DNA of 64,000 nucleotides from Variovorax sp. MHTC-1 (GCF_003984645.1 NZ_RWKI01000002.1:62001-126000); one strand, 5' to 3'. Counted from the stretch's first letter, positions 24,771 to 33,327 are shown. Notes: generated from the sequence alone by a model not told the origin. Program-made: numbers and translations.

Positions 24771-25721
24771 ATGGGCCTCGCTGCGATCGACGAATTCGAA
24801 ACCGTCGAGATCCAGACGGACGAGACCCATATCCATGCGCGCTGGTCCGGCTCCGGCCCGCCGATCCTGCTGTTGCACGGCTTTCCGCAGACGCACCTGA
24901 TGTGGCGCAGCGTGGCGCCGCTGCTGGCCCGCAACTTCACCGTGGTCTGCGCCGATCTTCGCGGCTATGGGCGAAGCGGCTGCCCGGCCTCCGCGCCCGA
25001 CCATGCGCCGTATTCGAAGCGTGCCATGGCACGCGACATGGCGATCGTCATGGAGCGGCTGGGCTTCCCGCATTTCTCCATTGCCGGACATGACCGCGGC
25101 GGCCGTGTCGCCTACCGCATGGCGCTCGACCATCCGAGCCGCGTCGACCGGCTCGCCGTCCTCGACATCCTGCCGACGGAAACGGTGTGGGCCCGCGCCG
25201 ACGCCCGCTTCGCGCTCGGCTATTGGCCCTGGTCGCTGCTGGCCCAGCCCGAACCGCTGCCGGAACGTCTTCTGGCCGCGGCGCCCGAGGCCATCCTCGA
25301 CGCTGCGCTCGGCGGCTGGGGCTCTCCCGCGGCGGTGTTCCCGCCGGAAGTGCGCTCGGCCTATCTGGAGACGCTGCAGGACCCCCAGCGCATCCACGCG
25401 ATCTGCGAGGAGTACCGCGCGGCCGCGAGCCTCGATCGCACGCACGACCAGGTCGACGTTGCCGGCCGGCGGCGCATGGACTGCCCCGTGCTTGCGCTGT
25501 GGGGCGCGCAGGGCGCGCTCGACACCTGGTATCCCGAAGCGGGCGGGCCGCTCGGGCTCTGGCGCGCATGGGCCGGGGACGTGCAGGGCCACGCCATCGA
25601 TGCCGGCCATTTCTTCCCGGAGGAAGCGCCGGAAGCCACCGCCGAAGCCTTGACCCGCTTCTTCTCGGTGCCGGTTTCGAACCATCCGGCCGGACCGCTG
25701 CTGCATCGCGACCCTGCCTGA
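24771..25721 (+). CDS. Alpha/beta hydrolase, haloacetate-dehalogenase-like
   Basis: 316 residues. Layout matches fluoroacetate/haloacetate dehalogenases: HGFPQTHLMW (36-45), nucleophile D108 in AGHDRGGR, acid D132 in LDILPTE, and base H280 in DAGHFFPEE. From memory of the family, the halide pocket in fluoroacetate dehalogenase uses a His-Trp pair and a Tyr; here the corresponding stretch is YWPW, with Trp kept and the His apparently Pro, and the Tyr is likely in EEYRAA. Dehalogenation of chloro- or other haloacids, or a different ester or epoxide substrate, is possible. Cytoplasmic. Confidence 0.82.
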   Translation: MGLAAIDEFETVEIQTDETHIHARWSGSGPPILLLHGFPQTHLMWRSVAPLLARNFTVVCADLRGYGRSGCPASAPDHAPYSKRAMARDMAIVMERLGFPHFSIAGHDRGGRVAYRMALDHPSRVDRLAVLDILPTETVWARADARFALGYWPWSLLAQPEPLPERLLAAAPEAILDAALGGWGSPAAVFPPEVRSAYLETLQDPQRIHAICEEYRAAASLDRTHDQVDVAGRRRMDCPVLALWGAQGALDTWYPEAGGPLGLWRAWAGDVQGHAIDAGHFFPEEAPEATAEALTRFFSVPVSNHPAGPLLHRDPA

Positions 25722-25734
25722 GCGAAGGGCGCCC

Positions 25735-26967
25735 TCAGACCCGGGTGCGCGCCGAACCCGCCACCATGTCGAAGCGGAACAGCCGGCACTCGATCGGCCC
25801 GTTCCACATCGGCACGCGGCGCGACTCCTTCAGCCGCATGCGCTTGGGCAACTGGAGGTCGGGCGTCAGCACCCACGCGGTCCAGCCGGCGTAGTTCTTC
25901 TTCCAGTGGCTGGCGAGCTGCACGAAGAACTCGCCGCCGTCCTCGGTCTGCGCCTCTTCGCGCCCACCGCCCTTGCCGCGCGATGCCGCGACGCCACCGA
26001 CCTCGATGCGCTCGCCATAGGGCGGATTGAGCACGATCACGCCCGATTCGGCCGGCGGCATGCGCTGCAGCGCGTCGCCGCCCCTGAACTGCACCGCTTC
26101 GGCCACGCCTGCGCGCTCGGCATTGCGCTCGGCGAAGTCGACCATGCGGTGCGATACGTCGGAGCCGAAGATCGCGACCTCGGGCGCCGTAGCACGCTGC
26201 GAGGACGTGGCCTTGAGCCCCGACCACACGTGAGGCTGGAAGGGCAGCAACTTCTCGAAGCCGAAGCGCCTCTGCGACCCAGCCGCGATGCCGCGCGCGA
26301 TCTGCGCCGCTTCGATGGCGATCGTGCCGCTGCCGCAACAGGGGTCGTAGAGCGGCTCCCCGGCGACTTCGCCGGTTTCGGGATTCCACCAGCCGCTGGC
26401 GGCCAGCATGGCGGCGGCCAGGGTTTCCTTCAGCGGCGCATCGCCCTTGTCCTGCCGCCAGCCGCGCTTGAAGAGCGGCTCGCCCGAGGTGTCGATGTAG
26501 AGCGTGCACTGGTCGGTGGCCAGGTGCGCGAACACGCGCGCGTCGGGCCACTGGGTCTCGATGCTGGGGCGCACGCCGTTCGCCTTGGCGCGGAAGCGGT
26601 CGGCGATCGCGTCCTTGATGCGCAGGGTGGCGAAGTTGAGGCTGGTGAGCGGGCTGTGCTGCGCCGTGGTCTCGATCTTGAAGGTCTGCTTGGGCGTGAA
26701 CCAGATCTCCCAGGCCACGCCGCTCGCGATCGCGTAGAGGTCGTTCTCGCTGCGGTAGGGCGCGTGGGCCAGTTCGATCAGCACGCGCTGCGCGAGGCGG
26801 CTGTGCAGGTTGAGCTTCATGGCTTCGCGCCAGTCGGCACGCACGCGCACGCCGCCGCGCAGGGTCAGCAGGTCCTGGCCGACGCGGCCGGTGAGCGCAT
26901 GCACTTCTTGCGCGAGAAAGTCTTCGACGCCGGCAGCGCAAGGCAGGAAAAGGGAGAGGTCGTTCAT
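25735..26967 (-). CDS. RlmL-type 23S rRNA (guanine-N2) methyltransferase
   Basis: 410 residues. An N-terminal THUMP domain (about 50-165) precedes a class I SAM-dependent methylase with DPCCGSGTIAIEAAQIA (about 205-222) and the catalytic NPPY motif in VLNPPYGER (about 330). This is the N-terminal (G2445) half of E. coli RlmL; the C-terminal RlmK half is absent, as in many betaproteobacteria. Start ATG 26967 (MNDLSLFLPCAAG); the upstream in-frame extension is not family-like. Divergent from the response regulator at 27074. Confidence 0.9.
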   Translation of the reverse strand: MNDLSLFLPCAAGVEDFLAQEVHALTGRVGQDLLTLRGGVRVRADWREAMKLNLHSRLAQRVLIELAHAPYRSENDLYAIASGVAWEIWFTPKQTFKIETTAQHSPLTSLNFATLRIKDAIADRFRAKANGVRPSIETQWPDARVFAHLATDQCTLYIDTSGEPLFKRGWRQDKGDAPLKETLAAAMLAASGWWNPETGEVAGEPLYDPCCGSGTIAIEAAQIARGIAAGSQRRFGFEKLLPFQPHVWSGLKATSSQRATAPEVAIFGSDVSHRMVDFAERNAERAGVAEAVQFRGGDALQRMPPAESGVIVLNPPYGERIEVGGVAASRGKGGGREEAQTEDGGEFFVQLASHWKKNYAGWTAWVLTPDLQLPKRMRLKESRRVPMWNGPIECRLFRFDMVAGSARTRV

Positions 26968-27073
26968 GGCGGGATTCGAAGGGCAGTATCCCATGCGGCC
27001 CTACCGCGTTTGCGCTATCGCCACGCAACTCCCCGGTGCGAAAATCGCCGGGTCGCGTCGCGAAGGGGCTCAC

Positions 27074-27733
27074 ATGACCACCAGCGTGCTGATTGTCGAA
27101 GACGAACCGGAGTTCATGCGCCGTTTCTCGGATGCGGTGCTGGCAGATCCCGGCCTGCAGCTCATCGCGGCGGTGGCCACTGGACGCGCGGCGCTGGCGA
27201 TGCTGGATGCCCAGGCGCCCGACGTGATGCTGGTCGACCTCGGGCTGCCCGACATCGATGGCGTCGAGGTGATCCGCCACGCCGCCCGCCATCGGCCCCA
27301 GTGCGACGTGCTGGTGGTCACGATGTTCGGCGACGACCAGCACGTGCTGTCGTCGATCGAGGCCGGTGCCACCGGCTACCTGCTCAAGGACGCCGGGTCG
27401 GACCGCATCGCCGCCAGCATCCACGAAGTGCGCGCCGGCGGCTCGCCCATCAGCCCGAGCATCGCGCGCCGCGTGCTGGCGCGCTTCCGCGTGAGCGCGC
27501 AGGCGCCGGCCGCGACCCCGCCGTCGACGCCCGAGACGCCGTCTCCCTTGACCGAGCGCGAGACCGAGATCCTGCGCCTCACGGCCAAGGGCCTGAGCTT
27601 CGACACCATCGGGGAGCTGATCGACATCTCGCCGCACACCGTGGTCGCGCACGTGAAGAAGATCTACCGCAAGCTGGCCGTCCATTCGCGCGGCGAAGCG
27701 GTCTACGAAGCGAGCCAGATGGGATTGCTGTGA
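27074..27733 (+). CDS. NarL/FixJ-type response regulator
   Basis: 219 residues. Receiver domain (1-120) with EDEPEF acidic pair, phospho-acceptor Asp in VMLVDLGLPD and Lys in YLLKDAG all present. A Ser/Pro linker (about 145-160) leads to a LuxR helix-turn-helix (LTERETEILRLTAKGLSFDT...HVKKIYRKL). Its stop codon shares one base with the start of the histidine kinase gene (TGATG), giving a co-translated two-component pair. Targets unknown. Confidence 0.94.
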   Translation: MTTSVLIVEDEPEFMRRFSDAVLADPGLQLIAAVATGRAALAMLDAQAPDVMLVDLGLPDIDGVEVIRHAARHRPQCDVLVVTMFGDDQHVLSSIEAGATGYLLKDAGSDRIAASIHEVRAGGSPISPSIARRVLARFRVSAQAPAATPPSTPETPSPLTERETEILRLTAKGLSFDTIGELIDISPHTVVAHVKKIYRKLAVHSRGEAVYEASQMGLL

Positions 27734-29589
27734 TGCGTCGGCTGGCGGTCGCCATGCTGTTGGCGGCCTGTATGGCGGGCAGCGTCCATGCGGCATTGCA
27801 GGAGCCGCGCCAGGCCTCGGTGCTCGCGGCACCGGAGGTCCCGCGGACCCCGCCGCCGCCCGACGCGGCCTGGGAAGCGGTGGCGCTACCCGACGACGCC
27901 GGATACTCTCGCCCCGCGCGCGCCAAGGCGCCGGCCTGGTACCGCATCGGCTTCGACTACCCCGACGATCCGGCCCGGCAGGCGCGGTGGGCCGTCTATG
28001 TGCCCTACTTCTACGACGGCGGCGAGCTGTGGCTCAACGGCACGCTGCTCGCCGGCGTGCAGGAGAACACCGACCAGGTCTACGCGCGCACCTACCGGCC
28101 GCAGATGGCGGTATTTCCGGCACCGATGCTGCGCCCCGGCCGCAACGAGCTGGCGATCCGCGTCGCGGCCCCCAAGGGCTACCCGCTGCGCTTCCCGCGC
28201 GTCGCCATCGGGCCGCAGGCCGAGATCCAGCCGCTGCACGACCGCCGCCTGTTCTGGACCCGCACCGTGCCCGAGCTCACGGTGCTGGTCTCCGTGCTGG
28301 TCGCCGGCTTCGTGGTGTTCATCTGGTGGCGCCGCCGCAGCGAGGTGCTCTACGGACTGTTCGGCCTGGCGGCCGCGCTGTGGGCCACCCGCACCATGAC
28401 CTTCCTGATCGATGCGATGCCCATCGCGCAGTGGCAGTGGTGGCGCGTGCTCTACCACAGCGCCACGGGCGGCTTCGTGGTCGTGATGGCGGTGTTCACG
28501 CTGCGCTATGCCGGCGTCCATCGGCCCCGACTGGAGCGCGGACTGGTGGCTTACGGGCTGCTGGGCCCGCTCGGCTTCGCACTCGGCGGCTTCGCTGCGG
28601 AGCCGTACGTGGCGCGCTACTGGCTGGGCGGCATGATGGTGGTCGGCCTGCTGATCATCGCGACCTCGATCGGCTATGCGCGCCGCCGCGGCACGCTGAC
28701 CTCGGCCGTGCTCTCCGCCGTCATGGCGTTCGCGGTGCTGGTGGGCGTGCACGACTACCTGATCACCTGGGACCCGCGCCTGCTCGGGCGCTTCCTGCCG
28801 GAATGGGTCGGACATCGCATCCACCTCCTGCATTTCGGCTCGAACACGCTGCTGCTCGCGATGGCCGCGCTCCTGACAGCACGCTTCCTGCGCACGCTGC
28901 GCTCGCTCGAGGACCTGAACCGCACTCTGGAGACGCGCGTGGCCGACCGCGAGCGCGCGCTGGCCGCCAACTACGAGCGGCTGGCCGCCCTGGAGCGCGA
29001 GCACGCGGCCTCGGAAGAACGCCAGCTGATCATGCGCGACCTGCACGACGGCCTGGGCTCGCAGCTCTTCACCTCGCTGTCGCGCGTGGAGCGCGGCGAC
29101 ATGGACGACGGCCAGATCGCCACCGCACTGCGCGGCTGCATCGCCGACATGCGGCTCGCGCTCGACGCGCTCGCGTCCGACGAGCACAACCTCGGCGCCG
29201 CGCTCGGCAATTTCATGTTCCGCTGGGAGGCGCAGCTGATCGCCGCCGGCGTGCACCCCCGCTGGGACATCGACCTGCCCGACGACGCAATGACCCTGTC
29301 GCCGCACGCCGCGCTGCAATTGCTGCGGGTGGCGCAGGAGGCCTTGACCAACGTGCTCAAGCACGCGCGGGCCACGCGGGTCGAGGTGCGGCTGCACCAG
29401 ATCGGCGACATGCTCGAGATGGAAGTCGAGGACGACGGCCGGGGGCTGGGCATCGCCCCGCGGCAGGGCCACGGACTCGGCAACATGGGCGCGCGCGCCC
29501 GGCGGCTCGGCGGCGAGCTCGAGATGCGATCGGGTGCCAGCGGCACCTGCGTCGTGCTGCGCCTGCCGATGACCACGCCGGTCGCCTGA
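27733..29589 (+). CDS. 7TM sensor histidine kinase (HisKA_3)
   Basis: 618 residues. Signal peptide, then a periplasmic jelly-roll-like sensor (about 30-170, RIGFDYPDDP...WLNGTLLAG), seven hydrophobic helices (about 180-390; the 7TMR-DISM arrangement), a coiled coil (about 395-430), the HisKA_3 phospho-acceptor in IMRDLHDGLGSQLF (about 435-448), and a GHKL ATPase domain with VAQEALTNVLKHA, DDGRGLG and GHGLGNMGAR. Pairs with the response regulator just upstream. The jelly-roll domain suggests a carbohydrate-type ligand, but none is known. Confidence 0.92.
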   Translation: MRRLAVAMLLAACMAGSVHAALQEPRQASVLAAPEVPRTPPPPDAAWEAVALPDDAGYSRPARAKAPAWYRIGFDYPDDPARQARWAVYVPYFYDGGELWLNGTLLAGVQENTDQVYARTYRPQMAVFPAPMLRPGRNELAIRVAAPKGYPLRFPRVAIGPQAEIQPLHDRRLFWTRTVPELTVLVSVLVAGFVVFIWWRRRSEVLYGLFGLAAALWATRTMTFLIDAMPIAQWQWWRVLYHSATGGFVVVMAVFTLRYAGVHRPRLERGLVAYGLLGPLGFALGGFAAEPYVARYWLGGMMVVGLLIIATSIGYARRRGTLTSAVLSAVMAFAVLVGVHDYLITWDPRLLGRFLPEWVGHRIHLLHFGSNTLLLAMAALLTARFLRTLRSLEDLNRTLETRVADRERALAANYERLAALEREHAASEERQLIMRDLHDGLGSQLFTSLSRVERGDMDDGQIATALRGCIADMRLALDALASDEHNLGAALGNFMFRWEAQLIAAGVHPRWDIDLPDDAMTLSPHAALQLLRVAQEALTNVLKHARATRVEVRLHQIGDMLEMEVEDDGRGLGIAPRQGHGLGNMGARARRLGGELEMRSGASGTCVVLRLPMTTPVA

Positions 29590-29721
29590 GCGGCCCCGCG
29601 CGGCCACTCCCGCGAACGCGGGATCACGAACGCGAAGGCGGCATTTTCCGCGCGAGCCTTCCTGCCTAGATTTGCATGCACACGCCTTCATCGCGTGCCA
29701 TCCGAAGGAAGGAAGGACCTC

Positions 29722-30015
29722 ATGCAGTTCCAATCCCACGCAGCGTCCAGATACCGGCTGTCGGCGCTCGCCGGAAAAAGCCGGAAGAAAAGCCGCATGC
29801 CGCGGCTGCTGCTCGGTTCGGTGGCCATGGCCGCGATCCTGCTTGTCGGCCTGGCCCTGCTCGGCCACTGGCAAGCCGAGGCCAGCGGCGCCACGGTGCA
29901 GCGCCAGGCCCCGCCTGCGGCCGCCTATCGGAGCAGCGACCCCTCGGTACCCGCCGCAAGCGAGGTGCTGACCGACCGCACGTCCGAACAAGCCGATCAC
30001 GTACCGACCTTCTGA
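29722..30015 (+). CDS. Small single-pass membrane protein, unknown
   Basis: 97 residues from ATG 29722 with GGAAGGAC upstream. A basic N-terminus (SRKKSRMPR) precedes one transmembrane helix ([20 protein letters not shown]), then an Ala/Pro/Ser-rich probably periplasmic tail of about 40 residues. No family recognised. Followed after five bases by another tiny membrane protein gene. Confidence 0.6.
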   Translation: MQFQSHAASRYRLSALAGKSRKKSRMPRLLLGSVAMAAILLVGLALLGHWQAEASGATVQRQAPPAAAYRSSDPSVPAASEVLTDRTSEQADHVPTF

Positions 30016-30020
30016 CCGCC

Positions 30021-30143
30021 ATGAACGACCGGTTCAACTCCGACAAGGAAGAGCGCGATGCGCCCTGGCTCGTGGTGCCCTTCGTGCTGATGCTGGTGCT
30101 GGGCCTCGGCTTGCTGCTGATCGCGCGCTGGAGCCTCGGGTAG
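30021..30143 (+). CDS. Tiny membrane protein (40 aa), unknown
   Basis: 40 residues: charged N-terminus (MNDRFNSDKEERDAP), one hydrophobic helix (WLVVPFVLMLVLGLGLLLIA), end RWSLG. The distance from the previous stop is only five bases, and the composition is typical of single-pass small membrane proteins. No Shine-Dalgarno of note except CCGCC; translation could be coupled to the upstream gene. Confidence 0.5.
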   Translation: MNDRFNSDKEERDAPWLVVPFVLMLVLGLGLLLIARWSLG

Positions 30144-30171
30144 GCGGCTTGCGGGGCGATATGCTCCGGGC

Positions 30172-30759
30172 ATGCCCGCCGAGCCGCTCCATCCCGCGCT
30201 TGCCCACGCCCCTTCCGATGCCCCGCGCTACGGCGCGGTCGCCATGGGGCTGCATTGGCTGCTGGCACTGCTGATCGTGGCCGCCTTCAGCGTCGGCCTC
30301 TACATGGCCGGCCTGGCCTTCTCGCCGATGCGTCTCAAGCTCATCAACTGGCACAAGTGGGCCGGCATCACGATCCTGACGCTCTCGGCCTTGCGCCTGC
30401 TGTGGCGCCTGTCGCACCCGCCGCCGCCGCTGCCGGCGCGCATCGTGGAAGCGATGGCGGGCTGGCAGCTCGTCGCGCACCGCGGCACGCATCTGCTGCT
30501 GTACCTGCTGTTCTTCGCCGTGCCGCTCTTCGGCTGGGCCTACAGCTCGGGGCTGGGCATTCCGGTCGTCTGGTTCGGCGTCGTGCCGCTGCCGGACTTG
30601 GTGCCGGTGGACAAGGACTTCGCCGAGGCGGTGCTGAAGCCGATGCACAAGGGCAGCGCATTCACGCTGGCCGCCGTAGTGCTGCTGCACGCGGCGGCGG
30701 CGCTCAAGCATCACCTTATCGACCGCGACGGCCTGCTGGAGCGGATGTGGCCAAAGTGA
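30172..30759 (+). CDS. Cytochrome b561-family di-heme membrane protein
   Basis: 195 residues, four transmembrane helices. Candidate heme-ligand histidines are in the helices and their ends: MGLHWLLALL, INWHKWAGI, VAHRGTHLLLY and MHKGSAFTLAAVVLLHAAAA, the usual CybB/YceJ pattern. Such proteins shuttle electrons between quinones and periplasmic partners and often precede yceI genes, as here. Repeat copy 2 starts right after its stop codon. Confidence 0.92.
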   Translation: MPAEPLHPALAHAPSDAPRYGAVAMGLHWLLALLIVAAFSVGLYMAGLAFSPMRLKLINWHKWAGITILTLSALRLLWRLSHPPPPLPARIVEAMAGWQLVAHRGTHLLLYLLFFAVPLFGWAYSSGLGIPVVWFGVVPLPDLVPVDKDFAEAVLKPMHKGSAFTLAAVVLLHAAAALKHHLIDRDGLLERMWPK

Positions 30760-30853
30760 AGCTCCCCCCCAGGCTTGCCCACTTCGCGTGGCCGCCAACC
30801 CCCTCGCCGGGGGCAACACCAGCGGCCCGGCAAAGCCCGTTCCGCGGTGTTCC
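30760..30853 (+). repeat. Interspersed hairpin-rich repeat, copy 2
   Basis: About 94 bp, closely similar to the minus-strand reading of 5265-5361. It starts at the first base after the TGA of cytochrome b561 and runs to CCGCGGTGTTCC, five bases before the start codon of the next gene. Same stem-loops as copy 1 (CCAACCCCCTCGCCGGGGG; AACACC/GGTGTT). It replaces the usual ribosome-binding region of the downstream yceI-like gene. Confidence 0.85.
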
Positions 30854-30857
30854 CCGA

Positions 30858-31442
30858 ATGGGCCTGGCGGCGCCGGCCGCACGCGCACTGGGCGCTGTCG
30901 CCATGATCGCCATCGCAGGGCTGGCGAGCGCCATGGAACCGATGGCGAAGCTCGTCCCCGGCCACGGCCAGATCGTCTTCGTCACCAAGCAGATGGGCGT
31001 GCCGGTCGAAGGCGCGTTCAAGAAGTTCGACGCCCAGATCGCCTTCGACCCGCAGAAGCCCGAGGGAGGCACGGTCGCCATGCAGATCGACATGGGCAGC
31101 GCCACCCTCGGCGTGCCGCAAAGCGATGCCGAGCTGCCCAAGGCGCCATGGTTCGACACGGCGCGATTTCCCAAGGCCAACTTCCATTCGAGCAGGATCA
31201 AGACCCTCGGCGGCGGCCGCTTCGAGATCGCAGGCAGGCTCACGATCAAAGGCACTACCCAGGAGCTCGTGGTGCCGGTGACGATCACGCAATCCGCGGG
31301 TCAATCGGTGGCGACCGGAAGCTTTGCGATCCAGCGCCTCGCCTTCAAGATCGGCGAGGGCGAATGGACCGACACCTCGATGGTCGGCGACGACGTGCAG
31401 GTCCGTTTCAAGCTCGTGCTGACGGGCCTGCGTCCGCTTTGA
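30858..31442 (+). CDS. YceI-family periplasmic lipid-binding protein (1)
   Basis: 194 residues. Signal peptide (about 1-25, ALGAVAMIAIAGLASA) then the YceI lipocalin-like barrel: GQIVFVTKQMGVPVEGAFKK, a central DTARFPKANFHSSRIK, GRLTIKGTTQELVVPV and GEGEWTDTSMVGDDVQV. YceI proteins bind isoprenoid quinone-like lipids in the periplasm. Start ATG 30858 lies immediately after repeat copy 2 and has no Shine-Dalgarno. An ATG at 30903 would leave a very short signal. Middle gene of cytochrome b561-yceI-yceI. Confidence 0.88.
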   Translation: MGLAAPAARALGAVAMIAIAGLASAMEPMAKLVPGHGQIVFVTKQMGVPVEGAFKKFDAQIAFDPQKPEGGTVAMQIDMGSATLGVPQSDAELPKAPWFDTARFPKANFHSSRIKTLGGGRFEIAGRLTIKGTTQELVVPVTITQSAGQSVATGSFAIQRLAFKIGEGEWTDTSMVGDDVQVRFKLVLTGLRPL

Positions 31443-31488
31443 CCCTGACCTTCTTTCATTCTTTCATCGCCCCATTCGAAAGCTCGTC

Positions 31489-32118
31489 ATGATCAAGTCC
31501 ATTGCCCTCGTTGCACTCGCGGCCGCAGCGACCCTCGCCGCCGCGCAGCAGGCACCGGAGCTGCCCGCCCTGCCGGCAGGAGGTCCGGTCAAGGGCGCCA
31601 GCTACGTGGTCGACCCGACCCACACCTTCGTGATGTACGAGATGGGCCACTACGGCACCACCACCAACCGCGGCCGCTTCAGCACCAAGGACGGCACCGT
31701 CAAGATCGACGCCTCGGGCAAGAGCGGCAAGATCGACATCACGATGGATATCGGCTCCATCAACACCGGCGTCGATCTGCTCAACCGTCATGTGATGAGC
31801 AGGGACTTCTTCAACGTCGCGGAATTTCCGACCGGCCGCTTCGTGGCCGACAAGATCGACTTCAACGGCGACAAGGTGGTCGAGGTCGACGGCACGCTCA
31901 CGCTGATGGGCCAGACGCGGCCCGTCAAGCTCAAGGCCAACCGCTTCGGCTGCTACCTGAGCCCGCTGATCAAGCGCCAGGTCTGCGGCGGCGACTTCGA
32001 GACCGTCGTGGAGCGCAGCGACTGGGGCATCACCTGGGGCATCAACTTCGGCTTCGAGAACAAGGTGCGGCTCTTGGTGCAGGTGGAAGCGGTCAACATC
32101 ACCGACCGGCCGAGCTAG
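31489..32118 (+). CDS. YceI-family periplasmic lipid-binding protein (2)
   Basis: 209 residues with a signal peptide (about 1-20, ending AAAQQ). YceI barrel motifs: YVVDPTHTFVMYEMGHYG, SGKIDITMDIGSINTG, NRHVMSRDFFNVAEFPTGRF, VDGTLTLMGQTRPVKLKANR and SDWGITWGINFG. A pair of Cys (FGCYLS, RQVCGG) may form a disulfide. 46 bases after the first yceI gene. Its 3' end overlaps the convergent nucleotidyltransferase gene by 20 bases. Confidence 0.93.
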   Translation: MIKSIALVALAAAATLAAAQQAPELPALPAGGPVKGASYVVDPTHTFVMYEMGHYGTTTNRGRFSTKDGTVKIDASGKSGKIDITMDIGSINTGVDLLNRHVMSRDFFNVAEFPTGRFVADKIDFNGDKVVEVDGTLTLMGQTRPVKLKANRFGCYLSPLIKRQVCGGDFETVVERSDWGITWGINFGFENKVRLLVQVEAVNITDRPS

Positions 32119-33160
32119 GCTTTTTTGTTGCCGGTGCGAGGGCCAGCTCGAACTGCTCGAGCGCTTGAGGATGTCCACTCAAGGCCCTGCGCAAAGCAGG
32201 CAGGCGGGTTCTCGCCGCTTCCTTCAGTGCGGCTGGCGCATTCCGAAACGATTCGGACAGAAGCTCGTCCTGCTGCTCGGCCAGGACGGCTCCCAGGGTC
32301 GCTGCCTGCAGCAGGTCCTTTTCGGCTTTCTCGGGCCTGGCCTTGCGCTGGGCGCTCGCATAGAGCTTGTGCCAGACGAAACGCTGCGGTTGCGGCAGCG
32401 TCAAGGGGATGCAATGACCCCCGGCCAGAGATGCGGCGCGACTGGGCTCCGCCAGCAGGTAGTCATAGTGGGGCACGGTCTCGGCATGCCATTTCAGCTG
32501 CGGCAGGAGAACGGTCTTTCCGAGCTCCTCGCCATGCGTCAGAACGTCGACCCGCAATCCATCCCTGCCCTGGAGCTTCACGGAGGTCGAGGGCGCCTGG
32601 CTCGGCATCCCGGGAACCGGATGAAAACCGAGCCTGGTGGCCTCCATCGCTTCAAGAAAGGACGCCGGCGCCGCAAGCCCCAGCCTTTGCCGAGCGGCAA
32701 TGTCGACGTCATGCGTGCGGGCCGATATCGCCATCGCTCCGAGTTCATTCAACCAGGCCATGAAGCCCATGGTTCCGACCAGTGCGAGGCCCGCGCCCAG
32801 GATGCCCGCGTTGTGAAGCTCGACCAGGACGCTCGCCACGCCCTTGTCCGCCACCTGGAAATCGAGCTTCCTGAGGTTTCTCACCTGGGCGCTTGTCCAT
32901 TGGGCGAACTCGATCTCGCGGGACATCTGGTCGAGTGCCGCGGTGTCTCCTTCTTTGCAGACGAGTTGCTCGGCCTTCTTGCCGGGCGCCGGATAGAAGA
33001 CCCGATACCAGTAGGCATAGCCAGTCCCCTGGCGCAACTGAAGACTCCCTGGCGTTCCTTGAAGAAGGCGGCCGGCAGACGCAGTGCGCTCCTTGAGTTC
33101 GGCGTACTGCGTCCGGAAAGCCAGCTCATGCATGCGGTACAGGGCGTGCTGGACAGGCAT
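32099..33160 (-). CDS. GSU2403-family nucleotidyltransferase-fold protein
   Basis: 353 residues. N-terminal ~100 residues are helical and basic; the middle resembles the NTP_transf_8 (GSU2403) family, with ALVGTMGFMAWLNELG leading to RTHDVDIAAR, the likely metal-binding Asp pair, and later DVLTHGEE and WHKLYASAQR. Members are nucleotidyltransferase-like proteins of unclear role. No partner gene adjoins it. A 33-bp AT-rich dyad (33166-33198) ends five bases before the ATG. Composition near the start is more AT-rich than the neighbours. The tail overlaps the convergent yceI gene by 20 bases. Confidence 0.78.
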   Translation of the reverse strand: MPVQHALYRMHELAFRTQYAELKERTASAGRLLQGTPGSLQLRQGTGYAYWYRVFYPAPGKKAEQLVCKEGDTAALDQMSREIEFAQWTSAQVRNLRKLDFQVADKGVASVLVELHNAGILGAGLALVGTMGFMAWLNELGAMAISARTHDVDIAARQRLGLAAPASFLEAMEATRLGFHPVPGMPSQAPSTSVKLQGRDGLRVDVLTHGEELGKTVLLPQLKWHAETVPHYDYLLAEPSRAASLAGGHCIPLTLPQPQRFVWHKLYASAQRKARPEKAEKDLLQAATLGAVLAEQQDELLSESFRNAPAALKEAARTRLPALRRALSGHPQALEQFELALAPATKKPSSAGR

Positions 33161-33165
33161 CGATT

Positions 33166-33198
33166 CTTACCCCACAAAACTGAATTTTATGTGGTAAG
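33166..33198. promoter_or_regulatory. AT-rich inverted repeat abutting the nucleotidyltransferase start
   Basis: CTTACC(C)CACA-AAA on the left and TTTTATGTGGTAAG on the right, 13-14 base arms with one or two irregularities around a short ACTGAA centre. It lies within 5-38 bases upstream of the start codon at 33160 (minus). The position would let a bound repressor block transcription start. AT-rich and unlike its surroundings. Confidence 0.55.
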
Positions 33199-33327
33199 TC
33201 TCGTTCTTTCGCCGGGTGTCCGCGCCGCAACATTCAGAAACAAGCTTCACAGAGCAGGCGGATCCTGCTTTACGCGGGCCGGGTGCAATGACTCTCAACG
33301 GCACTTCATGCCTTCAGGAGTTTCTTC

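Noticed and set aside
25906..27060. N-terminal part of a 1227-residue plus-strand frame that runs into the histidine kinase
   Set aside because: The part before 27733 is antisense to the methyltransferase and out of frame with the response regulator; the kinase begins at 27733 with a signal peptide.
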